The notes below the pieces were generated by a model. The model saw nothing but the letters and a program-made list of their open reading frames with translations, had not been told where the DNA came from and did no database searches. Shown in pieces: positions 10,302-20,642 of a stretch of DNA of 64,000 bases (the stretch's first letter is position 1; each line of letters begins with the position of its first letter). Where the stretch lies: NCBI GenBank assembly GCA_026315105.1, contig CM048745.1:281895747-281959746 (forward strand), written 5' to 3'. Made by a program: the position numbers and the translations under genes. The stretch is from Locusta migratoria (lineage: Eukaryota > Arthropoda > Insecta > Orthoptera > Acrididae).

Positions 10302-10904
10302 CCCCCCCCCCCCCCCCAGGGGGCCCACAACTCTTGTGGGTACGTGTGTGACACGCACGGGCCCCCGAGTCAAAGCAGCATTCCTTTCTGCCCCAGGCTG
10401 CTTCCTTTCCCCTCCTGGTTCGTGCCTTAGCCTGGAGACGGGCGTCCATTATAAGTCAAGGTGGTCTCCTGTAATAGAATTTCTCTTTCCGTGGTTTCTT
10501 CCTTTCCTAACTTTGCTTCGTCTTTCACTCCTTGCTGTACTCTTCTAACCTTCCCGTCCTAATTTAGTCTCCGCTTCGGTGTTACACACTCCCTCTTCTA
10601 TCCTTCACTTCCTCTATTCTTCTTCTTTCCTCCCTGTGCGTGCCTGAAGGCCGACCCACACATTCTCATGCGTAGCAGATGACGGTGTAATGCGTAATTC
10701 CACGCCCCGGGTAGACAAGTAGGCCACATATGTTCCCCCTGGTAAAGGGCAGGCCCAGGGAGGGGTACCTTCCCAACATGCCGATTGGTCCCTCCGTCCG
10801 TTCCCAGGAGGTGTGACCTGAGGTATGAATGATCACCTAAGGCGGGCAAACCCTCAGTGAGGGCCCCACAAGGAAGGAGCACGCCATTGGAGACGCCGGT
10901 AATC

Positions 10905-12350
10905 ATGGACATTTCCACAATGACTTCCTTCTCTTCTACTTTGACTTCGACCCAAAAAATATAGATTCACCTCAGTGTAAGAAAAAATTGTGTAATCTTC
11001 CCAAATTTTTGGTTGTTTATGTGATTGCTGGCCCAGTGAAGACCTCTTCCCGGCAGCGCAGTGGAACATTGTAGCTGGAAACGGGCAGTGCTTTCCAGGT
11101 GCAAAAACTGATAAGAACTACGCTCCTACACATGTTTCCTGTCCAAGTAGAAGTGCATCGCACACTCAACTCATCACGAGGGGGGGGGGGGGGGGAGCGG
11201 GTGTAGCTTTCACAAGATCCCTTCACGGTTTATCAGATGAAGAGATTCAAAACTACATGTCTGATCAGGGTGTAACAACCGCAGGGCAGGGGGGGGGGGG
11301 GGGCGGGTGTAGCTTTCACAAGATCCCTTCACGGTTTATCAGACGAAGAGATTCAAAACTACATGTCTGATCAGGGTGTAACAACCATGTATAGAATGCT
11401 GAAAAAGGTCGACAACCAGTTAACACCAACTCGTACTGTGTTTTTGACGTTCAACAGAGCTGAATTCCTGTCCAAGGTCAAAGCAGGATATGACGTTATC
11501 TCCGTTCGCCCTTATATACCAAACCCTACGCACCGTTTCCAGTGCCATAGATTCAACCACATCCGTTAATCTTGCCCCAATACAGCCAAATGTGTCACTT
11601 GTTGTAGGGACGCCCATGAGGGCGACTGCCCACATCCAGCCCTTCGCTGCATTAATCGCATGGGTGACCATCTTGCCTCCTCTAGGGACTGCCCTGTATA
11701 TAAAGACGAGAAGGTCATTCAGCAAATTTGGGTCATGGAAAAGGTCAAAGTTATTAGCGAGTCGGAAGCCCACTATCCTTCCAGCAGGTACATACAGTAA
11801 GATCCTCACCTCCCTCCCCCCCCCCCCCCAAACCTACTAAGGAGGCAGGTACACAGACCTGCGATTTCACTTTCACTGACACAGTTATGCGATAGGCCAG
11901 CTTGAAGATTGCCTGTTCCACCTCCCCGCTCTCTCTAAAGTTCAGTCATCGTCAATGTCTAAAAAATCGCGGGCACCTAAACAAGATACCCGGACTTCGA
12001 AAAAGGAACCTGTCCATGAAGATTTTATACGCACTCGGGCTTCTCAACCGTCAACTGCCCATTTTCTCATCATCACTCTTCCAAAACAGCTAACAAAGAA
12101 AAGTGTTTCTCTCCTTCTCCGCCGAGGCGCGACTCATCCGTCATGCCACCTAACAGTATCCAGCCCCGGTCATGCTATGTCTCACCGGGATGCACTACTG
12201 TTAGCCAGGCAACCGGTGTTTTACTGGTGGAGGGTTCTGCCCCTACCGATCAACTCAGGAAGGCGACAGAAATTCCAGTCGCACTGATGGAACAAGATTT
12301 TCCACCAATGAATTGCGATAGCAGTGCTCCCTCGAAGTCAGGCCCTCAGC
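10905..12350 (+). pseudogene. LINE B ORF1 (gag-like), broken
   Basis: Begins at the ATG at 10905, by analogy with ORF1 of A. Clear homology runs through 11363-11880, including TRTVFLTFNRAEFL and the knuckles FQCHRFNH / CVTCCRDAHEGDC / CINRMGDH, the last with a lost Cys. It is broken by a 106-bp tandem duplication with G-runs (11174-11385), by a poly(C) run at 11817-11829, and by several stops. Confidence 0.8.
11181..11390. repeat. Tandem duplication (~106-bp period) with poly(G) runs
   Basis: The stretch beginning gtgtagctttcac at 11201 recurs at 11307 with one visible substitution over ~90 bases. Each unit is headed by a long G-run (11180-11195 and ~11289-11303). It duplicates part of ORF1 of element B. 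Confidence 0.85.
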
Positions 12351-12408
12351 GGCCATCGAGATGACTCCCTTTTGCCTCGTTCTTCTCGATTCTCCCCGTA
12401 TTCTTATC

Positions 12409-13169
12409 ATGGCGCTCCTTCAGTGGAATATTTGAGGAATTCATTCCTCATTACACTCATAGCTAGCCTCCAAGAAACCAAGTTATGCCCACACGAATGT
12501 ATAGCCTTCCCTCAATATACCTCTGTGTGTTATGACATACCTCCTGTGGATGGTATTCCAGCCCATAGATAGGTTATGTTGCTCGTTCGGGATGACATCT
12601 ATTCCCATCCCATCTCTCTAAACACTCACACACAAGGCAGTTGCCATCCGTATCACTCTCCCTACCCTTTCCTTCTCTCTCTGCAGTATCAATACCCCGT
12701 CATCGTCTGCCTAACTAGGGCAGATGTGCTGCAACTTGTTGCCCAGCTTCCTCCACCTTTTGTTTTGCTTGGCGACTTCAACGCCCACCACCCCCTGTGG
12801 CGTTCTCCAGAACCTTGTCAAAGAGGCTCCCTTCTAGCGGACCTTTCCAACCATCTTAATCTTGTCTGCCTAAACACCGGTTCACCAATATTCCTTTCTG
12901 ACACAATGCACACCTATTCCCACTTGGACCTCGCAATATGCACTCCTCAGCTAGTGCATCGGTTCGAGTGGTATGCTCTTTCTGATACGTACTCGAGCGA
13001 CCATTTCCCTTGTGTAATCCACCTACTGCATCATACCCCATCTCCATGTTCGACCACCTGGAACATCTCCTAAGCCGACTGGGGGCTGCTTTCTTTCATG
13101 GCGGTTTTCCACCATCAGAATTTCCCCTGCTGCAACAGTCAGATCCAGTGACTATTCTCACTGCTGCCG
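12409..13169 (+). pseudogene. LINE B ORF2, endonuclease part
   Basis: ATG at 12409 begins MALLQWN followed by an in-frame stop. Endonuclease blocks are readable: SLQETKL, LLGDFNAHHPLW (~12770) and SDTYSSDHFPCV (~12985). Interrupted by the SINE at 13170; the empty site can be read in the sister element C at about 26385. Confidence 0.8.
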
Positions 13170-13360
13170 GGCCTGCCGCAGTGGCCGAGGGGACTGAGGC
13201 GCTCCAGTCACGGTCTGCATGGCCACTATGGTCTGGGGTTCGTACCCCCCTCGGGCATGGATATTTGTGCTGTCCTTAGTATTAGTTAGTTCATAAGTAG
13301 TTTGTAAGTTTAGGGACTGATGACCCCGTAGAAGTCCCATAAGCTATACAAACATTTGAA
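13170..13360 (+). mobile_element. tRNA-derived SINE inside LINE B
   Basis: 191-bp SINE flanked by perfect 11-bp duplications of cactgctgccg (13159-13169 and 13361-13371). The tRNA-like head has an A-box-like gcagtggccgag and a B box within ggggttcgtacccc (13235-13248). The body ends with ggactgatgacc...cccat and attgaa-type sequence, which I recognise from recall as an abundant orthopteran SINE. Elements A and C lack it, confirming a clean insertion. Confidence 0.9.
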
Positions 13361-14293
13361 CACTGCTGCCGAACATTCCATACCTAGTAATTCCTCTTCT
13401 CCATGTCATGTCCCAGTCCCCTGGTGGACTGCAGCATGCAGCGATGCTATTAGAGCCTGGTGACGTGCTCTACGCACTTTTCAATGCCACCCAACTATGG
13501 AGAATTGCATCCATTACAAACGACTCCGAGCACAATGCCGTCATGTTATAAAAGAAAGCAAAAAAGCCTGTTGGACTGCCTTCACTAGTTCTTTTAACAA
13601 ATTCACTCCCTCCTAGGTTGTCTTGGGTAGTCTGCGCCGGTTATCTGGTACTAAGTTCCACTCCCCAATTTCAGGCCTGACTCTAGCGAAAGCAGCCCTT
13701 GTGGACCCCATTGACGTATCCAATGCCTTAGGCCGCTCTTTTGCAGAGGTTTCGAGCTCTGCTCATTAGCAACCTGCCTTCCTCTCTCGCAAACAGTCAG
13801 AGGAGGCAAGGCCACCACCTTTCCCATCTATAAATCGTGAAAGTTACAATGACACCATCATTACGTAGGAACTAGACTGTACTTTCACCAAGTCCCACTC
13901 TGCTCTGGGGCCTGATGCCATTCATATTGATATGTTGAAGAACCTTTCTCCTGCGGGTAAATGTTTCCTTCTCCACACCTATAATCACATATGGACTGAA
14001 GGTCAGGTTCCCACAAGTTGGCGTGAAGCCGTTGTTGTCCACATCCCCAAACCAGGGAAGGACAAACATCTTCCTTCCAGTTATCGCCCCATTTCTCTGA
14101 CGAGCTGTGTCTGTAAGGTGATGGAACGCATGGTTAACACTTGTTTGGTTTGGCTCCTTGAATCCCGACGTCTCATTACCAATGTCCAATGTAGTTTTCA
14201 TCAGCATTGCTCTGCAATTGACAACCTTGTCGACTTTTGTAATGAATAACTTTTTGAAAAAGTGCCAGATGGTGGCTGTGTTCTTTGATCTGG
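13361..14293 (+). pseudogene. LINE B segment 2: ORF2 linker and RT N-terminus
   Basis: Continues directly from the endonuclease: PVPWWTAACSDA (~13420), SSAPGPD-like SALGPD (~13900), TYNHIWTEGQVPTSWREAVVV (13978-14040), PSSYRPISLTS and the block FFDL (14281-14292), where a CR1-like element has inserted. Several stops. RT resumes at 22554 with DTCWRAG-like sequence; about 14 bases of target appear lost at this junction. Confidence 0.82.
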
Positions 14294-14760
14294 GTAGGCC
14301 TGTGCAAGATGACGCTCACAACTTTTGTGCTCCAGCAAATTTAAGTATTTTAGATAGTAAGAGACTTTTTTAAATAGTTATAAGTATTTAATAACGCTTA
14401 TTAGTGTCCTCTTGAAGCGCACTATTAAAGGTGTCACTTTTCTTTGTGTATTTTTCGAGAAAACACCTAAAGATTGAGTAGGTCTGCAGTCGTATTTTTG
14501 CTTGCGTTTTTTTGCACAGTAATTTTAAAGAATCTCGGTAATTGTTCTTGTTTTTTCCTCCTAGCATATTAAGTACAGCATATCCCCACATTGTTTTATT
14601 TATTATTTGTAAAAGCGGTGTAAAATTCAATTTGTTTTGAAGACTTTGCGCTTATTACCTTTGTTTACATCCAGGCGCGAGTAGGCCTAAATTTCGCGTA
14701 CACGTTTTCTTTGTTTTTTAAGGTAATTTGACTACTTCTAAATAAAATAATACTTTTACC

Positions 14761-15738
14761 ATGAGTGCCAAGTGTCAGACGTGCCGTATAATTGTTAGTT
14801 CCGGGGTACGGTGTGATGTGTGCAGTAATTTTTTTTCATTGGCGTGACTGCAGAAGCGCGGGAATTGGGCAAGCGAGCGAGACTCATCAGTGGTTTTGCA
14901 GGCTATGTACTAGGGATAGGAAGACAGTGGAACAGGAGGGGAAAATTGCTGCCCTTTAGGCAGAGTTAGATCAGGCTAAGAGGGATCTAAACAGATTAAA
15001 GAGGGAGGAGGGCAGTCAGAGGTGGAAAGTGGCAACAGGTGGAAAGAAAAGGGCCAGAACTTAATCAGACAGCTTTGTGGTGAATGTAAAAAATAAGTTT
15101 GACCTGTTGCTTCAGTTAGAAACTGATGAGCCTCAGATAGAAGTAGACGTAGACAGGGCTGAACAAACTTTCATCAGGAATTTAATAAGAAGGTAGGGAA
15201 ATCAGAAAAAAGGAAGAAAGTTTTGTTATTAGGTAGCTCGCATGCCAGAGGTGTGGACCAACTCCTGCAGGATGAACTAGGTAAAGAATACCAGGTCACA
15301 AGTTTCTTCAAACCAAATGCTGGTCTGGGTCAGGTGACAGAGGATTTAGGTTCACTGTGTAAAGATTTCACCAAGGAGGACACCGTGGTTATTGTGAGTG
15401 GTCTGGGGAACAGTATTGACAGAGATCCAGGGTTCAACATAGAGTGTGACCTGGCAAAGATTGCATCAGCATCGATGCATACCAGTGTCGAGTTCGTATC
15501 TGTTCTGGAGCGCCACATCCGACCTCATTTGAACTCTTCTGTTAGGAGAGTTAATTTAGAGTTGGAGCAGCTGCTTGGATCAGGTGCGGGGTCACACATT
15601 GTTGTGGTTCCTGTTGATTCACTCAGTAGGTGGGATTACACTAGACATGGCCTACATCTCAATAGGAAAGGGAATAATAAACTGGCTGGGCTAATAGCAG
15701 GAAATTTAAGGAGGGGGGGGGGGGAGGCACTGACATGA
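14761..15738 (+). pseudogene. CR1-like ORF1: PHD-type zinc finger, coiled coil, SGNH esterase
   Basis: Starts at ATG 14761 (MSAKCQTCRIIVSSGVRCD). A Cys4-His-Cys3-like finger continues after a T-run frameshift near 14830 (HW.DC...H.WFC..C). A Lys/Glu-rich coiled-coil-like stretch follows (14920-15050). The esterase domain (15223-15738) is open: block I LLLGSSHARG, a GLGNS block (~15398) and the final TRHGLHLN block with the catalytic His (~15640). It ends after a G-run at 15713-15723. Such esterases are thought to help membrane or RNP handling in CR1 elements; the exact role is unknown. Confidence 0.78.
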
Positions 15739-15959
15739 GTGGTAAAATATCAGTGGTTACAGGTGTCAGAGCAGTTCCTTTTTTAGGATAGGCAGGACAA
15801 AAAGAAGTCAAGTTCTAAGAGAGGTCAATATTGAAACAAACCTTCAGTTTAATAAAGCAACTAAACACCATAACTCTGACAAATCAGATCAGCAAACACA
15901 GCTGTTAGTTAAAACTTAGCACCAATTATCAGAAATTTTATCTTCTCCCAGCTCTGCAA

Positions 15960-17354
15960 CAGTCAATGTAAAATGCAAATTATCTTTAGTGCACCAAAAT
16001 ATTAGAGGGCTAATAAGCAAAATAAATGAACTACTCATATGCATTGATGAATTAGTCATCCAACCCAGTCGACATAATCTGCCTCTCTGAACATCATGTG
16101 ACCACTGGTATAGATTCGCTAAGTATTCTAGCATTGTGCTCGGAGTCGTTTGTAATGGATGCAATTTTCCATAGTTGGGTGGCATTGAAAAGTGCGTAGA
16201 GCACGTCGCCAGGCTCTAATAGCATCGCTGCAATTTTTGTAGAATGGAAATGGAGGATGGAGGAGTTGCCACATTCATTAGAAATTGTTATAAATTTAAT
16301 ACCATAGACAGTAATAAATTTTGTTTAGAGCAGCATATGGAAGCATGTGCAACAGAAGTAGAATTTCATAATAAATCATTTATAATAGTAACTGTGTACA
16401 GAGTACCAAATGGTAACTTTAATTTGTTCGTAAATCACTTTGTAGCTCTGTTGGCTTATTTGATAACAAGAAAGAAAGAATTAGTGCTGGCTGGTGATTT
16501 CAATGTAGACTTCCTTGAAAACTCCCCCAGTAAGAAATTATTGCAATCTGTAGCATTGTCATTCAACCTAATTCATACTGTTAATTTTCCAACTAGGATA
16601 GCTAAGGGGTCATAGACAGCCATTGATAATATCTTTGTAGAAGTGCCAAATGATCAAAATTATGTTATAAAACCAATAATAAGCAGCCTTTCAGACCATG
16701 ACATGCAGTTACTTTTACTAGATATTAATACTAATCAGAATATAAAATCTATCAAATCTGAGTTTAAGAGGGTAGTCAGTAAGGGAAAAATTGATCATTT
16801 TAGAAAACTGCTCAAAGACATGAATTGGAGTGATGTCTACAGTGGTAATATTATGGATGAAAAATACAACACTTTCATAAATAATGTCCTCAACGTATTT
16901 GAAAACTGCTTTCCCCCAAAACTGACACAGATTAGACCAAAGTCTACAAAGAAACCATGGATTACTCGGGGAATAAAGGTCTCCTGTAAGACAAAAAGGA
17001 AACTATACCTGTCAATTAGACACAGTTCAGATGTAAATGCTTTATATCATTACAAAATATACTGCAAGATATTGAAGGGAGTAATACTGACATCAAAGAA
17101 AATGCATTATCAGAATAGGATAGTCCTTTCAGACAACAAAATAAAGGCAATATGGGATATAGTAAAGGAGGAAACTGGTAGAACCAGATACGAAGAGGAG
17201 CACATAGCATTAAGAGTAGATGACAAACGGATAACAAATGAGTGCAGTGTTGCTGCAATTTTCAACAAGCATTTCTTAACTATTACTGAAAATATGGGAT
17301 TATCAGGGTCAGTAACTGCTGCAATGGAATATCTCACACCTGTGACTACAAATG
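15960..17354 (+). pseudogene. CR1-like ORF2, endonuclease and linker
   Basis: HQNIRGLISKINEL-type endonuclease start near 15993, then an irregular stretch (16130-16240) I cannot align. Clean homology resumes at 16250: GGVATFIR, VTVYRVPNG, LVLAGDFNVDFL (16490-16518), a TAG at 16612, then IDNIFV and SSLSDHDMQLL (16686-16715). The linker runs on (KPWITRGIK ~16955) until the RTE insertion at 17355. Confidence 0.8.
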
Positions 17355-20300
17355 CCACCCCCATGAACCACAGACATTGCCGAGGTGCGGTGGCTTGTGT
17401 GCCTCAACGATGCAGTTAGCCGTACTGTAGGTGCAACCACAGCGGAGGGGTATCTGTGGAGAGGCCAGACAAACGTGTGGTTCCTGAAGAGGGGCAGCAG
17501 CCTTTTCAGTAGTTACAGGGGAAACAGTCTGGGTGATTGACTGAGCTGACCTTGTAACATCAGCTAATGTGGCTTTGCCACACAGCTACTGCGAACGGCT
17601 GAAAGCAAGGGGATACTACAGCCATTACTTTTTCCAAGAACATGCAGCTCTACTGTATGAAAATATGATGGCATCCTCTCGGGGAAAATATTCTGGAGGT
17701 AAAATAGGCCCCCAGCCGGATCTTCGGGCTGGGACTACTCAGGAGGATGTTGTCATCAGGAAAGACAAATACTGGCATTCTACGGATCGGAGTGTGGAAT
17801 GTTAGATCCCTTAATCGGGTAGGAAAATTAGAAAATTTAAAAAGGGAAATGGATAGGTTGAAGTTAGATATAGTGGGGATTAGTGAAGTTCGGTGGCAGG
17901 ATGAATAGGATTTCTGATCAGGTGAGTACTGGATTATAAATACAAAATCAGTTGGGGGTATCACAGGAGTAGGTCTGATAATGAATAAGAAAATAGTAAT
18001 GCGGGTAAACTACTATGAGCAGTTCAGTGATCGCATTATCATTTTCAAGATAGATACGAAGCCAACACCAACAACAGTAGTACAGGTTTATATGCCAACT
18101 AGCTCTGCCGATCATGAGGAGATCAAAGAAATATATGAGGAGCTAAAGGAAATTATACAGACAGTTAAGGGAGAGGAAAACTTAATTGTGATGGGAGACT
18201 GGAATTCGGTAGTAGGAAAAGGAATAGAAGGAAAAATAGTAGGTGAATATGGACTGGGCAGAAGGAATGAAAGAGGAAGTCGCCTGGTAGAATTTTGCAT
18301 GGAACATAATTTAATTGCAACAAACACGCGGTTTAAAAATCACAAAAGAAGGTTGTGTACATGGAAGATACCAGGAGACACCGGAAGGTATCAGATAGAT
18401 TTTATAATGGTAAGACATAGATTCCGGAACCAGGTTATAAACTGCAAAACATACCCAGGGGCAGATATAGACTCTGACCATAACTTGTTAGTCATGAACT
18501 GTAGGCTGAAACTGAAAAAAACTGCAGAAAGGTAGGAAAATAAGGAGATGGGACCTTGATAAATTGAAAGAACATGAAGTTCTGGAGAATTTCAGAGGGA
18601 GCTTTAGGCAACAATTGACAGAAACAGGGGAAAATAAAAGAGTAGAAGAGGAATGGGTAGCATTGAGAGATGAAATAGTGAAGGCAGCAGAGGACAAAAT
18701 AGGTACAAAAGCAAGACCTTCAAAAACCCTTGGATATCACAGGAAATACTAAATTTAATTGATGAAAGGAGAAGATATAAAAATGCAGTAAATGAAACAG
18801 GCAAAATGGAGTACAGACGACTAAGAAATGAGATTGACAGGAAGTGCAAAATGACTAAGCAGGAGTGGCTAGAAGCCAAATGCAAATCTGTAGAAGAATG
18901 TATAAAAAGGGGAAAAGTCGATATCGCCTACAGGAAAATAAGAGAGACATTTGGGGACAAGAAAAGCAACTCTATGAATATCAAGAACTAAGATGGGGAA
19001 CCAGTTCTCAGCAAAGAAGGAAAAGCTGAAAGGTGGAAAGAGTATATACAGGTGCTCTACAAAGGAAATGAACTTCGAGACAATATTGTAGGATGGGAAG
19101 AGGATGTAGCTGAAGATGAAATAGGAGATACTGTACTGAGAGAAGAATTTGACAGAGCCCTGAAAGACCTAAGTCGAAACAAGGCCCCTGGAGTAGATGA
19201 TATTCCTTCAGAGCTACTGAAGTCTCTGGGAGAACCAGCCATGACAAAATTGTTTCACCTGGTGTGTAAGATGTATGAGACAGGCGAAGTACCCTCAGAC
19301 TTTAAGAAAAATATTATAATCCCCATTCCAAAGAAATCAGGCGCAGACAGGTGTGAAAATTACAGAACCATCAGTTTGATAAGTCATGGTTGCAAAATTT
19401 TAACACGAATTATCTACAGGAGGATGGAAAAGCTGGTAGAAGTTGACCTCGGGGAAGATCAGTTTGGATTCAGGAGGAACATAGGAACCCAGGAGGCAAT
19501 ACTCACTTTACGTCTTATCTTAGAAGATAGACTAAGGAAAGGCAAACCTACATTTTTAGCTTTTGTAGATTTGGAGAAAGTGTTTGACAATGTTGACTGG
19601 AATACACTCTTTCAAATTCTGAAGTCGGCAGGGGTAAAATACAGGAAAAGGAGAGTTATTTACAACTTGTAGAAAAGCCAGACCGCAGTTATTAGACTCA
19701 AAGGGCATGAAAGGGAAGCATCAGTTGGGAAGGGATTAATACAGGGTTGTAGCCTTTCTCCGATGTTATTCAATTTGTACATCGAGCAGGCGGTGAAGGA
19801 AAGCAAGGAAAAATTTGGAATAGGGATTAAAGTTCAGGGGGAAGAAATAAAAACATTGCGTTTTTCTGATGACATCGTAATTCTATCAGAGACGGCAAAG
19901 GACATGGAAGAGCAGTTGAATGGAATGGACAGTGTGTTGAAGAGAGCGTATAAAATGAACATTAACAAGAGCAAAACAAAAATAATGGAGTGCTGTCTTA
20001 GAGAATCAGATGATGCTGAAGGAATTAGATTAGGTAAAGAAACAATGAAGGTGGTAGATGAGTTTTGTTACTTGGGTAGTAAAATAACATATGACGGTCG
20101 CAGTACAGAGGATATAAAATTCAGAATGGCAATGGGAAGAAGAGCATTTTTGAAAAAGAGAAATTTGCTAACATCGAATATTAATTTAAGTGTAAGGAAG
20201 TCTTTTCTGAAGGCATTTGTGTGGAGTGTTGCTTTGTACGGGAGTGAAACATGGACAATAAACGGTGCGGACAGGAAGAGAATAGAGGCTTTTGAAATGT

Positions 20301-20642
20301 GGTGCTATAGAAGAATGCTGAAGATTAGGTGGGTAGATTGCATAACTAATGAAGAGGTGCTGAACAGAATTGATGAGAAAAGGAATTTTTGGCTTACCCT
20401 GACTAAAAGAAGGGATCGCTTGGTAGGACACATTCTTAGACATCGAGGAATCGTAAATTTAGCATTGGAGGGAAGTGTGTGGGTTAAAAATGACAGAGGG
20501 AGACCAAGAGACGCATATAGTAAGCAGATTCGAGTGGATGTGGGTTGCTATTCTTATGAGGAGATGAAAAGGCTTGCTCAAGATAGAGTAGGGTGGAGAG
20601 CTGCATCAAACCAGTCTCCGGACTGAAGACCATAACAACACA
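17355..20642 (+). mobile_element. RTE-clade non-LTR element, copy 1
   Basis: About 3.3 kb, inserted into the CR1-like element between its linker and RT. The start ccacccccatgaacc is identical to that of copy 2 (35106) and the end is gaagaccataacaac-type. The TSD is uncertain: acaaatg (17348-17354) against acatatg (20643-20649). Most of it is ~6% diverged from copy 2, but 19001-20307 is almost identical. Confidence 0.88.
17770..20626 (+). pseudogene. RTE copy 1 polyprotein: AP endonuclease and RT, multiply broken
   Basis: Endonuclease starts near 17783 (GVWNVRSLNRVGKLENL). An extra A near 17768, TAG at 17906, TGA at 17916, a frameshift in an A-run near 18520 and another near 18722 disrupt it. 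Motifs include GDWNSVVGKG (~18200) and DSDHNLLVMN (~18470). RT blocks: NKAPGVDDIP (19177), YRTISL, FGFRRN, then TAG at 19670-19672 after RVIYNL, GCSLSPMLFNLYIE (19747) and the catalytic box FSDD (19862-19873) where RTEs normally have FADD. The tail runs to NQSPD and a stop at 20624-20626. Confidence 0.88.

Larger units (their letters stand above)
10302..13169 (+). mobile_element. I-like LINE 'B', segment 1 (5'UTR, ORF1, endonuclease)
   Basis: Starts with a poly(C) run (10302-10319) followed by the same GC-rich stem-like start seen in A (gggcccac...gtgggtacgtg...gggcccc). Contains a degenerate ORF1 and the start of ORF2, then is interrupted by a SINE at 13170. Element B continues at 13361-14293, 22554-23606 and 29373-30345. 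It is the oldest layer of the nest: every coding domain has stops or frameshifts. Confidence 0.85.
14294..17354 (+). mobile_element. CR1-like non-LTR element, segment 1
   Basis: Insertion into the RT domain of LINE B. Contains a ~470-bp AT-rich 5' region, ORF1 with a zinc finger and an esterase, and the ORF2 endonuclease. Interrupted at 17355 by an RTE element and continued at 20643-22553, where it ends in (tctaa)n at about 22537-22553. A zinc-finger plus SGNH-esterase ORF1 followed by an endonuclease-RT ORF2 is the CR1/L3-type arrangement. Confidence 0.82.
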
